This document shows positions 24,271 through 32,019 of a DNA stretch of 64,000 nt, in pieces. The notes below the pieces were generated by a model. It saw nothing but the letters and a program-made list of their open reading frames with translations. It did no database searches and was not told the origin of the DNA. A program made the translations under genes and the position numbers. Within the stretch, counting starts at the first letter, position 1. Every line of letters begins with the position of its first letter. Source of the DNA: an uncultured Allorhizobium sp. (lineage in GTDB: Bacteria > Pseudomonadota > Alphaproteobacteria > Rhizobiales > Rhizobiaceae); NCBI GenBank assembly GCA_958439205.1, contig OY288189.1, positions 823,960-887,959 on the forward strand, in the 5' to 3' direction.

Positions 24271-25111
24271 ATTGAGGGGTAGGGGTGCCGAGGAGGGCAA
24301 GGGTTCCTCCTCGGCGATGGTTCCAGACGTCTTCGGGCCGTCGGGATTTTCATCAAAGTCCGTCCGAACGGGACAGGCAGAACATAACCGCAACACGCCC
24401 CATGAGCAAGGGAGGCGTCGCGGGTTCACCAGTTGGAAACTAGACATGATCGACGCTCTTTCAGTTGACCCTGAGGTGACTGATCTCGATTTCCGCGTGG
24501 CCTACCGCCTCATGCAGCACGTCAACTCAGTTTCGCGCCTGGCCTGGCCATCGGTGGCACGGCTGGCCGCTCAGCTCGGGAAGAGCGAGGACCGAATTCG
24601 GGCATCAACAAAACGGCTTCAGGCTCTTCACTGGCTGGAGAAGGGTCGCAAATCGCAAAAGGCTTCGAACGAATATCGATTTCTTGATCAGCGCCTTGAA
24701 GGGGTGATGAGCCGGATGCTCGACCGGGTCGACGCCATCGGTATGGGCGATGATGACCATGCAGAATTGCACGGTCAAAATTCGGATGACCATGCAGATT
24801 TGCGTGGTGGTGACCATGCAGATTTGCCTGTTTCTGACCATGCAGATCTGCACGGTAAACACCTGAATAATAACTACCTTACAAGAACACCTTCAATTCC
24901 GGGCTCTGAGGTCGGAAAGGGTACGTATCCGCGCGATCAATCGGAAGAGCCTTTTACCGCGCCCACAAGCCTGGCTGAGGGCAAGGCGTTCCTCATTCGG
25001 ATGAAGGTACCGGCCGTCCACATGGAGGACGCTCTGGGCCGTCTTCTCCGCGGCTGCCTGTTCCCCTGTGACATCGAAGATTTTCAGTCTGACGAGAGGG
25101 CGCGAGCATGA
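24260..25111 (+). CDS. Helix-turn-helix protein, putative replication initiator
   Basis: A 283-residue protein. After a disordered N-terminus, residues about 55-130 form a winged helix (DALSVDPEVTDLDFRVAYRL, then WPSVARLAAQLGKSEDRIRA) as in phage and plasmid replication proteins. A repeated Asp-His-Ala-(Asp/Glu)-Leu element occurs four times around residues 166-198, encoded by iteron-like DNA repeats; this mirrors lambda O, whose gene holds the origin. The start at 24260 is chosen over an in-frame GTG at 24212, which would overlap the previous gene much further. Initiator function is inferred. Confidence 0.65.
   Translation: MQHELRGRGAEEGKGSSSAMVPDVFGPSGFSSKSVRTGQAEHNRNTPHEQGRRRGFTSWKLDMIDALSVDPEVTDLDFRVAYRLMQHVNSVSRLAWPSVARLAAQLGKSEDRIRASTKRLQALHWLEKGRKSQKASNEYRFLDQRLEGVMSRMLDRVDAIGMGDDDHAELHGQNSDDHADLRGGDHADLPVSDHADLHGKHLNNNYLTRTPSIPGSEVGKGTYPRDQSEEPFTAPTSLAEGKAFLIRMKVPAVHMEDALGRLLRGCLFPCDIEDFQSDERARA
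24755..24851. repeat. Iteron-like repeats, candidate replication origin
   Basis: Four copies of GACCATGCAGATTTGC with few changes, at 24755, 24788, 24812 and 24836 (steps 33, 24 and 24). Each contains the near-palindrome GCAGATYTGC, perfect in the fourth copy. An AT-rich stretch (24852-24890) follows immediately, as expected of an unwinding element. Confidence 0.5.
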
Positions 25112-25269
25112 CGCAACTTGATCTTTTCACCTGGGCCGACAGCAAGCCATGCAACCTGATCGACGTGATGCCGGCGCTGATCAGGAAGGCAGCTCTGGAG
25201 GCGGCCTATCAGATCCCGAAGCCGAAGGGGCAGGGGAAAGTCATCGTGATCAGAAAGGATGCCGCATGA
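25108..25269 (+). CDS. Small island protein
   Basis: A 53-residue frame coupled to the previous gene (ATGA overlap). It begins TQLDLFTWADSKPCNLIDVM and ends in a basic strand VIVIRKDAA. Proteins starting with QLDLF-like segments are common beside phage replication genes, but no function is known. Overlaps the next start by four bases. Confidence 0.55.
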   Translation: MTQLDLFTWADSKPCNLIDVMPALIRKAALEAAYQIPKPKGQGKVIVIRKDAA

Positions 25270-25538
25270 GTTCTTTCAGACGTGCTCAGGCCATCCGTCA
25301 GACACGAGCCGCAGCGCGTGACCTAGGCCGCAACCTGGCTGACCTCATCGCGCCCCAGATCTTGGACCCACGGGCAGATCCCGCCGCCGTTGCCGAGGTC
25401 GCAAAGGCGACGATTGCCGGCGTTACGTTGGCGGAGGAGTTGCCGAACGTCCCACCGGAGCTCGTGGCCAAGATCGAAGCCGACATGCATCTGGCCTTCT
25501 GGGACCGCATGAAAACCCACACGAGGAATCTGAGATGA
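25266..25538 (+). CDS. Small island protein
   Basis: A 90-residue helical protein starting at the ATGA overlap at 25266. It has a basic N-terminus (SSFRRAQAIRQTRAAARDL) and a helical remainder. No family recognised. Part of the tight stack 24091-25922, presumably one transcript. Confidence 0.58.
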   Translation: MSSFRRAQAIRQTRAAARDLGRNLADLIAPQILDPRADPAAVAEVAKATIAGVTLAEELPNVPPELVAKIEADMHLAFWDRMKTHTRNLR

Positions 25539-25738
25539 CTGATGATCCCGACGATATTGCCCTAAAGGCTACCGCCGCCGCACAGGAGCGCCTGAGGGCA
25601 ATTCTTGCCGGCGACCTGGGCCGCGCTCATCCCGAGCTTGCTGAGGTCATAGCCTTTGAGACCACGTTGTCGACGGAGCTCGCACTGAAGCTGCTCGAGG
25701 CGGCCGATCACGATCGAGGAGGTCAGACCCATGACTGA
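25535..25738 (+). CDS. Small island protein
   Basis: A 67-residue acidic helical protein (DPDDIALKATAAAQERLRAI), coupled to its upstream gene by an ATGA overlap and overlapping its downstream neighbour by eight bases. No family recognised. Confidence 0.55.
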   Translation: MTDDPDDIALKATAAAQERLRAILAGDLGRAHPELAEVIAFETTLSTELALKLLEAADHDRGGQTHD

Positions 25739-25922
25739 GCTGAAGATCGACCGCAAAGCCGAAATGCGTCGATTGACGGCGATCCTCAAAACCCCGGAGG
25801 CGAAGCAGCTCCCCAAGCTTGCCGACCACCTCGCCTTCGACACGGACAGCTCCGTGTTTCAGGCAAAACGCATCCTCAAAGCCGCCGTGAAAGATCTCAC
25901 GGCCCAAACCCGAAAGGACTGA
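25731..25922 (+). CDS. Small island protein
   Basis: A 63-residue helical protein (ELKIDRKAEMRRLTAILKTP). It is similar in size and composition to the previous small protein; both contain a segment about helical capping (LAFDT/IAFET). They could be diverged duplicates. The stop overlaps the next ATG by one base. Confidence 0.55.
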   Translation: MTELKIDRKAEMRRLTAILKTPEAKQLPKLADHLAFDTDSSVFQAKRILKAAVKDLTAQTRKD

Positions 25923-27052
25923 TGAAAATGAAAAACCCCTTCAAAAGATCGACCGACTCCGCGTCGATCGAGCAGGAACTGAAACGCCTGGGAGACCGCA
26001 AGGTCGAAGCCGAGCGCCGTCGGTCGGAGGTGCTGGCAGCCGTCGAGGATGCGCGCGAGGCTCGCCGTAACCTGCTCGACGGTGATCAGGCCGCGATTGA
26101 CCAGGCCAGCGTCAAGCTGAAAGCCCTGCAGATCGAGGCCGCAGATCTTGCCGAGCTGCTGGACGATCTGGAAGCCGCGATCGAGGCAGCATCGGAACGA
26201 TTTCGCCACGCGCGGGACCAGGAGGCCCGGGCAAGCACCACTGAGAAGTTGGAAGCCGTTGCGACAAAGGTCGAAGGACAGGCAGGCCAGCTTGAAGCAG
26301 CGGCAAAGGCACTTGCAAAAGTGGCTCGCCTCATGATCGATTCCATTCCTGAAGAACTGGGTATCGCACCCGGCCATGCTGCGAACCGACCAGAGGGGCG
26401 CGATGACCCAAGGGGCATGCTCAACCGGGTTGAGATGGTCGGAGCAATTGTCGCCGATGCTTTGGCGGCGGAGATGCCGCAGATCTTCGACGCTGGTTCC
26501 GACTACCTCGGCCGAACCCGTGCCTTGCACTGCATCACCGAGCCGAATGCCCCTATGCCGTGCTATTCGGCCCGTGAAGTGAAGGGGCCGCTTGCCGCGA
26601 AGGAAATTGTCGCCGTCCTGATCGTCGACCGTCTTCGCGATCGAGCAGCCAAAATCAAGGCCGGCGAACTGGAGCCGGTGCTGAACGACATTCGGCCTGT
26701 CTCGGTAAAGCCGCCGAGTGTGAATTCTGTCGAGCTCGTGGCCACGGAAGCCGTATGCCTGTTCATCCCGAACGACTTTGAAATGATCGAGGCCGGCAGT
26801 TATCGGAAGATCCTCACCGAAGGCCAGTTCCATTCCTTCCGGGAGGATCACGCCGCCAAGCTTCTCAAGGTCGGCCGGTTCCTCAAGCGGTCTTCGCCAG
26901 AGGGTCAGAAATTCGTGGCTGATCTCCTGGCAAAAAATTCCACCCTCAAACGGTCTCTGCACCGCCATGGCCCCCCTGAGCATGTCGATCTCGGCGACCC
27001 GCTTGGCCTCGTCGAGGCCGAGCAGGAGGCCCTGGCCGAAACCTTCGGCTGA
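25922..27052 (+). CDS. Island protein with N-terminal coiled coil
   Basis: A 376-residue protein. Residues 15-135 form a long charged coiled coil (IEQELKRLGDRKVEAERRRS and continuing). The C-terminal 200 residues look globular (VEMVGAIVADALAAEMPQIF, CITEPNAPMPCYS, VELVATEAVCLFIP). No catalytic motif or known family. It is the last gene of the stack starting at 24091 and is followed by a terminator. The opposite strand also shows a long open frame, which I judge a codon-bias shadow. Confidence 0.7.
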   Translation: MKMKNPFKRSTDSASIEQELKRLGDRKVEAERRRSEVLAAVEDAREARRNLLDGDQAAIDQASVKLKALQIEAADLAELLDDLEAAIEAASERFRHARDQEARASTTEKLEAVATKVEGQAGQLEAAAKALAKVARLMIDSIPEELGIAPGHAANRPEGRDDPRGMLNRVEMVGAIVADALAAEMPQIFDAGSDYLGRTRALHCITEPNAPMPCYSAREVKGPLAAKEIVAVLIVDRLRDRAAKIKAGELEPVLNDIRPVSVKPPSVNSVELVATEAVCLFIPNDFEMIEAGSYRKILTEGQFHSFREDHAAKLLKVGRFLKRSSPEGQKFVADLLAKNSTLKRSLHRHGPPEHVDLGDPLGLVEAEQEALAETFG

Positions 27053-27083
27053 TCCACCGCACCCCGATCTGTTCAGATCCCTC

Positions 27084-27110
27084 AAGCCCCCTAGCAGGGG
27101 CTTTTATTTT
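27084..27110 (+). terminator. Rho-independent terminator of the island replication operon
   Basis: AAGCCCC pairs with GGGGCTT across CTAGCA and runs into TTATTTT, 32 bp after the stop at 27052. Confidence 0.82.
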
Positions 27111-27124
27111 GACCAGGAGCGACC

Positions 27125-27514
27125 ATGACCAAGTCTAAAGCACCACCTCCGAAGCGGCACCACACCGAGCGCTTTCGGTTCGGTGGGAACATGCAGGAAC
27201 GCTGGACCCGGGAGCAGGCCGCGCTTGCCGGCTTTCTGCACGGCCAGCACCACAACAGCGTCGATATTGCCCGGGCGATCGGGCCTGACATCGTGCCGGC
27301 GACGGTCCGCGCATTGATCGCAAGGCGTTGGAAACTGCCGAAGGTTGAGCTGGGAACGGTGATCGAGCTGCCGCCACATAGCCGGAAGAAACTGGAGCGG
27401 CTTGCGTTGGCGCGGGGGATGACCCCGGAGCTCTATCTCCGCAAAATTGTCATGGCTGCGATCAAGGATGATCTCTTCGCAGCTATCGTCCCAGAGCAGG
27501 CCGAGGAAATTTGA
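27125..27514 (+). CDS. Putative DNA-binding protein
   Basis: A 129-residue basic protein. Residues 25-70 (RWTREQAALAGFLHGQHHNS, then VDIARAIGPDIVPATVRALI) form a helix-turn-helix resembling the N-terminus of GcrA-like proteins. Residues 85-115 (SRKKLERLALARGMTPELYL) could be a second, ribbon-helix-helix-like unit. The start follows CAGGAG. It stands between a terminator and the convergent protease operon. A regulator of the island is likely, with no known target. Confidence 0.65.
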   Translation: MTKSKAPPPKRHHTERFRFGGNMQERWTREQAALAGFLHGQHHNSVDIARAIGPDIVPATVRALIARRWKLPKVELGTVIELPPHSRKKLERLALARGMTPELYLRKIVMAAIKDDLFAAIVPEQAEEI

Positions 27515-27551
27515 GCACTCGTTCCCCCGAGGTGTAATGAAAAGGGCGCTG

Positions 27552-28358
27552 TCACTTGCCCCAGCGCTCATCCGCAGCAGCAAAGGCCTTTGAGTATAGT
27601 GCATGCGCCCCGGCACAGTAGATCACTCGGTTCCCTTCGTCATCCATATCCGATTGGTGGTAGGCGATCCCAGCAAGCCATGGCAGTTGCTTGGGATCGT
27701 CGCCATCGAAAAGCCAAACGCCGCCACCACTTACGCCCTGGTAGGTGGGGGGCCTTTTGCCATCTTGGTGTGTCGCTCTAAATTCAAATCGATCGAAACC
27801 GTCTTCGTCGACGATAGAATTTGAGCGCGAACCGACAGCAACCATAAGAGTGTGCTCATCAAGTTTCGTCGTTCCGGTGATCTCGACCAGCTTAGAGAAT
27901 GCCGTTGAAGGCAGGCCGACGAGTGCCATCTCCATTGTGGATTTTGTTAGCGGATTTTCTTGCCTCTTGCTGAGGTCGTAAACGACCCTGGAGCTGGCGA
28001 TCTTTGCAGCCGCGTCCGGTGGAGGCTTGAGTATCGCTATGTCCGGCCCCTGAGGGCCATTGCTCTCGCCTCCAAACTCGATGCTGTCCGCCAATCCGGT
28101 GTGGAACTCAACCGCACGTCGATTGGCTGGCGGAGCAGGAATGCCATACAAACCCGCCCAAGTATGCTGCATGACAAATCTGGCGACATGAGCCGCAGTG
28201 ACCACCACGATTACACCGTTGCTCAGCCGGCAAATTACGCCTGAACCGGCTGGTACAAGCGCGGCTTGGTCTGCGGTCTGGGGTTGGCTTACCAAGAAGC
28301 CCACGCTGCTCATAGCCAGCCGCCAAGAAGCATCGTAGGGAAATTCTGACTCATACAT
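27552..28358 (-). CDS. Trypsin-like serine protease
   Basis: A 268-residue chymotrypsin-fold protease with a visible catalytic triad: His57 in VVTAAHVARF, Asp106 in GPDIAIL and Ser210 in GVSGGGVW. There is no signal peptide, so it is probably cytoplasmic, unlike the periplasmic DegP group, and it lacks a PDZ domain. It is the last gene of a minus-strand operon after a small protein and a HerA-like ATPase (36-bp gap). Cytoplasmic trypsin-like proteases paired with an ATPase recur in bacterial defence systems; that role is inferred here. Confidence 0.82.
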   Translation of the reverse strand: MYESEFPYDASWRLAMSSVGFLVSQPQTADQAALVPAGSGVICRLSNGVIVVVTAAHVARFVMQHTWAGLYGIPAPPANRRAVEFHTGLADSIEFGGESNGPQGPDIAILKPPPDAAAKIASSRVVYDLSKRQENPLTKSTMEMALVGLPSTAFSKLVEITGTTKLDEHTLMVAVGSRSNSIVDEDGFDRFEFRATHQDGKRPPTYQGVSGGGVWLFDGDDPKQLPWLAGIAYHQSDMDDEGNRVIYCAGAHALYSKAFAAADERWGK

Positions 28359-28394
28359 GGAGATCTCTTTTGCGCTGTCTGTGCGAGCGTCGGA

Positions 28395-29861
28395 TTAGAC
28401 AGCAAATTGGAAAACGAGAATAGACGCTACCAATACGGAGCTCCAAAGGGCTAGTTGTTGGAGGTGATGCCAGCGACCAGTGTTGATTTTTCCAGGCAAG
28501 GTCCACCCAGCGACTAACTGAGCATAGGACCCCGGAACCCAAGGTTCGTTGGTCTCCATCGCCGGACGGGCCAGTCCGCGGGCCTCACGCATCCGGTCAC
28601 GGAACTGCCAGATCGCTTCCTCCGAATTCTCTACATCAGCATAGCGAACGAGCAGGGGTGTCGAGGCCATCACGGCATCCCGTTCCATCTGGGAAATTGG
28701 CCCGACCTGAGCTGAGGGCGGTAGGATTTCGACCTTCTCGACCTTGGTGGGGACACCGGTATCGTCGAGAACCGAGATCAAAGCCTCACCGACGGCCAGC
28801 GCGGTGATCTCCTTGCGGACATCGACCTCCCGGTTCTCCCTGAATGCCTGGGCCGCCGCCTTCACCATCCGCTGGTCCTTCGGGGTATAGGCGCGCAGCG
28901 CATGCTGGATCCTGGAACAGAGCTGGGCCAGCACGGTGTCCGGGATATCAGCCGGGGACTGGGTGACAAAGAAAACGCCGACACCCTTGGAGCGGACGAG
29001 ACGGACGAGCCGTTCAATCTGCTGAACCAATTCCTTCGGGGCATCCGAAAAGAGAAGGTGAGCCTCATCGAAGAAGAACACCAGTTTCGGTTTTTCGACG
29101 TCACCGGCCTCCTGCAGGACCCGGAACAGCTCGGTCAAGAGCCAGAGCAGGAAGACAGCATAAAGCTTCGGACATTCCATCAGACCATCGGCGTGGAGGA
29201 GATTGATCACACCCCGGCCAGTCTCATCGACGCGCATGAAGTCTGTGATGTCGAATGGGGGCTCGCCGAATAGCTTCTCCCCACCCTGGCTCTCCAGCGA
29301 GAGCAATTGCCGCTGGATCGATGCGATGGAGGCCGAGGTGATGTTTCCGTACTGCCGGCAGATATCCTCGCGGTTATCCATCATGTCGTTCAGCGACCAG
29401 CGGAGATCGTCGAGGGTCAGCATCCAGTCCCGATCATCCTCGGACTTCCTGAAACAGATCTCGAGGGCGCCCTCCTGGGTCTGGTTCAGCTTCAGCATGC
29501 GGGCGAGCAGCCCGGGGCCGATAGCCTGCACCGAGGTCCTGATCCTAGTGCCGTGCGTTCCGAAGATGTCCCAAAGCTGTACCGGGAACCGATCGGGGAT
29601 GAATTGTCCCGCCATCGCCACAGCGCGGGCAGCCAGCGGGCTTCCATGATCGCCAAGGGCGGCGACACCGGAGAGATCTCCTTTGACGTCAGCGGCGAAC
29701 ACAGGGACCCCAGCGCGCGAAAACTCCTCTGCCAGTCTCTGCAGGGAAACCGTCTTTCCAGATCCGGTGCTTCCAGTGACGAGGCCGTGGCGGTTTGCCT
29801 TTGCCAGCGGAAGCGAAATTACTTTGCCGGACGCGGTCTTGCCGATGTCAATTTTCTGCAT
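28395..29861 (-). CDS. HerA/DUF853-type ATPase with C-terminal membrane tail
   Basis: A 488-residue P-loop ATPase of the YjgR/DUF853 branch of the HerA-FtsK superfamily. Walker A is GSTGSGKT at about 30-37; Walker B ends in Asp265-Glu266 (VFFFDEAH); QSPADIPD is the sensor-type region. The usual YjgR C-terminal extension is replaced by a short linker and one predicted membrane helix (WSSVLVASILVFQFAV) at the very end. Middle gene of the operon with the protease. Relatives pump or translocate DNA, and HerA-type proteins are partners in defence complexes. Confidence 0.85.
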   Translation of the reverse strand: MQKIDIGKTASGKVISLPLAKANRHGLVTGSTGSGKTVSLQRLAEEFSRAGVPVFAADVKGDLSGVAALGDHGSPLAARAVAMAGQFIPDRFPVQLWDIFGTHGTRIRTSVQAIGPGLLARMLKLNQTQEGALEICFRKSEDDRDWMLTLDDLRWSLNDMMDNREDICRQYGNITSASIASIQRQLLSLESQGGEKLFGEPPFDITDFMRVDETGRGVINLLHADGLMECPKLYAVFLLWLLTELFRVLQEAGDVEKPKLVFFFDEAHLLFSDAPKELVQQIERLVRLVRSKGVGVFFVTQSPADIPDTVLAQLCSRIQHALRAYTPKDQRMVKAAAQAFRENREVDVRKEITALAVGEALISVLDDTGVPTKVEKVEILPPSAQVGPISQMERDAVMASTPLLVRYADVENSEEAIWQFRDRMREARGLARPAMETNEPWVPGSYAQLVAGWTLPGKINTGRWHHLQQLALWSSVLVASILVFQFAV

Positions 29862-29909
29862 TGCTCACGCTCCCCAGCCTTTCAGATCCGGCACAATTGC
29901 CGTTCGAGA

Positions 29910-30215
29910 TCATGCCCGATCAAAATAGCCAGCAGCGGCATCCAACATCCGAGGGATCAGCGGGGTGTCGCCGATCACGTACTCCCGGCGGGCCAGGTCC
30001 AGCGCTGCCCGTGCGCCTTCTGCAGTGGTTGCTACCTCGGTCGACCTGATCAAGCTCTCGCGGAGCGGGAGGTGTGTCCGGCCAGCAAGCTCCTGATAGG
30101 CATCATCAGACATATCACTGGCAGCGTCTGACGCCTCCTCGGCATAGTACAGGGCTGACAGATAGGCGTCGATCAGGCTTTTGATCGGGTCGGGTGTGGT
30201 TTGGGTGGTGGTCAT
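29910..30215 (-). CDS. Small acidic protein heading the protease-ATPase operon
   Basis: A 101-residue helical protein starting after GAGAGGA (30215 ATG). The central part is acidic (YYAEEASDAASDMSDDAYQE), followed by TTAEGARAALDLARREYV. No family recognised. It starts a minus-strand operon and faces the XRE-type regulator at 30399 across a 183-bp gap. It could be a regulator, sensor or antitoxin-like partner of the ATPase and protease; none of these is shown. Confidence 0.6.
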   Translation of the reverse strand: MTTTQTTPDPIKSLIDAYLSALYYAEEASDAASDMSDDAYQELAGRTHLPLRESLIRSTEVATTAEGARAALDLARREYVIGDTPLIPRMLDAAAGYFDRA

Positions 30216-30320
30216 GGTCTTTCCTCTCAGGTTAATCGGACATCGCCGCGGACATAATCGTGACCGACGAGTGGCTATTGATTTGGAAGCCAACGAAGGG
30301 TCGCTTGCTCACTTTCGCTT

Positions 30321-30378
30321 ACAGGTGTATGTGTCTCATATGAAGACCAAGACGTCAATCTGAATGTACAAGTGTATG
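30321..30378. promoter_or_regulatory. Repeated candidate operator between divergent units
   Basis: ACAGGTGTATG (30321-30331) and ACAAGTGTATG (30368-30378), direct repeats 47 bp apart, between the small-protein operon and the XRE gene. They are plausible binding sites for that regulator. Confidence 0.35.
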
Positions 30379-30398
30379 CAAAATGGGAAGAGCTGACG

Positions 30399-30641
30399 AT
30401 GCCTAATTTGACGCCAGAGGCGAACCGAGCCGCTCGCGCGCTATTGAAATGGACGGTGCGTGACCTGGCGGAGAAAGCTGGAATCGCGTTCACCACTGTG
30501 AATCGGTTCGAGCTTTCAGGGACGGCCACGGAGACCACAAAGGGCAAGATGCTCGCAGCGTATGAAACTGAGGGTGTCGAGATCCTTGATCAGAACGGAA
30601 CCGGGGCGATTTTGCGCAATCAAGCGCCTTCGAACGATTGA
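30399..30641 (+). CDS. XRE-family helix-turn-helix regulator
   Basis: An 80-residue HTH_3 protein: EANRAARALLKWTVRDLAEK, then AGIAFTTVNRFELSGTATET, with the conserved ends of the family (LAAYETEGVEILDQNGTGA). This short form is common beside phage and toxin-antitoxin operons. It is divergent from the small protein-ATPase-protease operon and probably represses it or itself through the repeats at 30321-30378. The ribosome site is weak. Confidence 0.85.
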   Translation: MPNLTPEANRAARALLKWTVRDLAEKAGIAFTTVNRFELSGTATETTKGKMLAAYETEGVEILDQNGTGAILRNQAPSND

Positions 30642-30728
30642 ACTCCAGTCGCCTACTCCATGCCCACAATGTTGCCTCGCGGCGGCAGTTGATTTACCCT
30701 CATGACGGGAATTAGAGGGGGCACGTCA

Positions 30729-31055
30729 ATGGCACTACGCTTCAGGAAATCGTTCAAGATTGCACCTGGTCTGCGGGTGAACGTCACGCATCGCGGCGCA
30801 TCGGCAAGGATCGGGCCCAAGGGTGCCGGCTATTCCATCCACACCGACGGTTCTCAGCATGCTAGCGCTGGGATACCAGGCACCGGCCTCTCGGTACGCC
30901 AGAAGGTTTCGGGGAAGCGCAAGCGTTCTCAGGCTTCCCAGTCAGATGACGCAATCGGAATCCCGCGCAAGGAGTCATCCTTCCCGTGGGGAGCAGTTGG
31001 CGCGCTTCTGGTGGGGCTGGTGGTCGTCGCAGTCATCGCTGGAGCCATGGGCTAA
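30729..31055 (+). CDS. DUF4236-domain protein with C-terminal membrane helix
   Basis: A 108-residue protein. Residues 1-55 (ALRFRKSFKIAPGLRVNVTH, then GPKGAGYSIHTDG) match DUF4236, a short domain found in many prophages and islands with no known function. A basic linker (SGKRKRSQASQ) is followed by a C-terminal transmembrane helix (GAVGALLVGLVVVAVIAGAM). GAGGGGG precedes the ATG. Confidence 0.78.
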   Translation: MALRFRKSFKIAPGLRVNVTHRGASARIGPKGAGYSIHTDGSQHASAGIPGTGLSVRQKVSGKRKRSQASQSDDAIGIPRKESSFPWGAVGALLVGLVVVAVIAGAMG

Positions 31056-31091
31056 ACGCGGCCGAAATACTCATCCCATGAGGCTTTGCGA

Positions 31092-31733
31092 ATGAAGACC
31101 GCTCAACCGAATGTCCCTCGGCTTGCTTTATCGCGCTCTGAGTTGGCGATCTCGATCGGTGTCAGCCCCACGTCGATCGACGTCATGGTGGAGGAGGGCG
31201 TTCTTCCGCCACCCAGGCAGTGGCATACCCGAAAGCTCTGGATCGTGCAGGAAGTGCAGGCCGCACTATTGCAATGGCCAGAGGCGGGCGAGGCGACTGG
31301 GTTACGTTCATGGTTTGAAGAGGCGGCAGGCGAGCGGCCAGCAATCCGCGAAGGGAAGGGAGGATACCCTATCGCGGACGGGCCAAAGGATCCGCTTCAG
31401 CAGTATTACGACAAGCTCGGCTTCGACCCGCTAACCATGGGCGAGGCGGACATGAAGCGCTTGACTGAGGAGGCGCACGCGCGCTGGATCTCTTCCATCC
31501 CAGGCAGTAAAATCACCAAGCGTGAGCTAAACGCGCTCGAGATCCTGGTCGCAGTCGGCTTGGAAGTCCCGGTGTTGGAGACTGCTGTAAAGGGGATGGG
31601 AGAAGATACCCGCGTTAGGCTTGAAGCCCGTGGTTTCATCACTTCCGTGGAGACTTTCCCACCGGAGAAGGTCTCGCAGGGGTTCTCAAGACGCGAGGTC
31701 CGGTTGCAGCAGCCCGGGCTTGGGCAGTGGTGA
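31092..31733 (+). CDS. Putative DNA-binding island protein
   Basis: A 213-residue protein. Residues 10-55 (LSRSELAISIGVSPTSIDVM, then VEEGVLPPPRQWHTRKLW) look like an AlpA/MerR-type winged helix. Residues 130-190 (KITKRELNALEILVAVGLEV) form a second helical module. The ATG at 31092 follows no strong ribosome site. Possibly a regulator; no target known. Confidence 0.6.
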   Translation: MKTAQPNVPRLALSRSELAISIGVSPTSIDVMVEEGVLPPPRQWHTRKLWIVQEVQAALLQWPEAGEATGLRSWFEEAAGERPAIREGKGGYPIADGPKDPLQQYYDKLGFDPLTMGEADMKRLTEEAHARWISSIPGSKITKRELNALEILVAVGLEVPVLETAVKGMGEDTRVRLEARGFITSVETFPPEKVSQGFSRREVRLQQPGLGQW

Positions 31734-31794
31734 CCCAGCGCGCGACATGAGAGAGCCCCTTCCTGGGCCAGCCATGGCGGCAAATGAAGGCTTT

Positions 31795-31839
31795 AGGGAC
31801 CGTATGAAGGGCAGGCGGCATGCGGGGCGCAGCACCCCG
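31795..31839. repeat. 45-bp island repeat, copy 1
   Basis: Matches 42289-42333 at 40 of 45 positions. It begins AGGGACCGTATGAAG and ends in a CGGGG-CCCCG hairpin. All five differences lie in a nine-base centre. Both copies lie within about 320 bp upstream of a cargo gene. Confidence 0.75.
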
Positions 31840-31865
31840 AATTGTGCCGCAACTTGTTTTCTAAG

Positions 31866-32019
31866 GGGGAGGTCTTCCCCTGCCTGGTCGATTCAGCATT
31901 TTCAGTGGGTTTCGGGGTGTTGACCGCGCAAACCACACCCAAAGATGAGGACGTGAGATCAAGAGGAGGGAGTTCCCGACTTTTCATCGAAAATCCGCTT
32001 CGGAGGGGAGGTCTTCCCC
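31866..32019. repeat. Paired GGGGAGGTCTTCCCC stem-loops
   Basis: Identical 15-mers at 31866-31880 and 32005-32019, 139 bp apart. Each can form a GGGGA-TCCCC stem. A looser G-rich relative follows the second 45-bp repeat near 42360. Confidence 0.6.

Noticed and set aside
24755..24851. CRISPR array
   Set aside because: Repeats of 16 bp with 8-17 bp between them, inside an open reading frame and kept in frame; no cas genes nearby. Iterons fit better.
25859..27085. 408-codon open frame opposite the 376-residue island gene
   Set aside because: The plus-strand frame continues a coupled gene stack with overlapping starts and a terminator; the minus frame has no such support.
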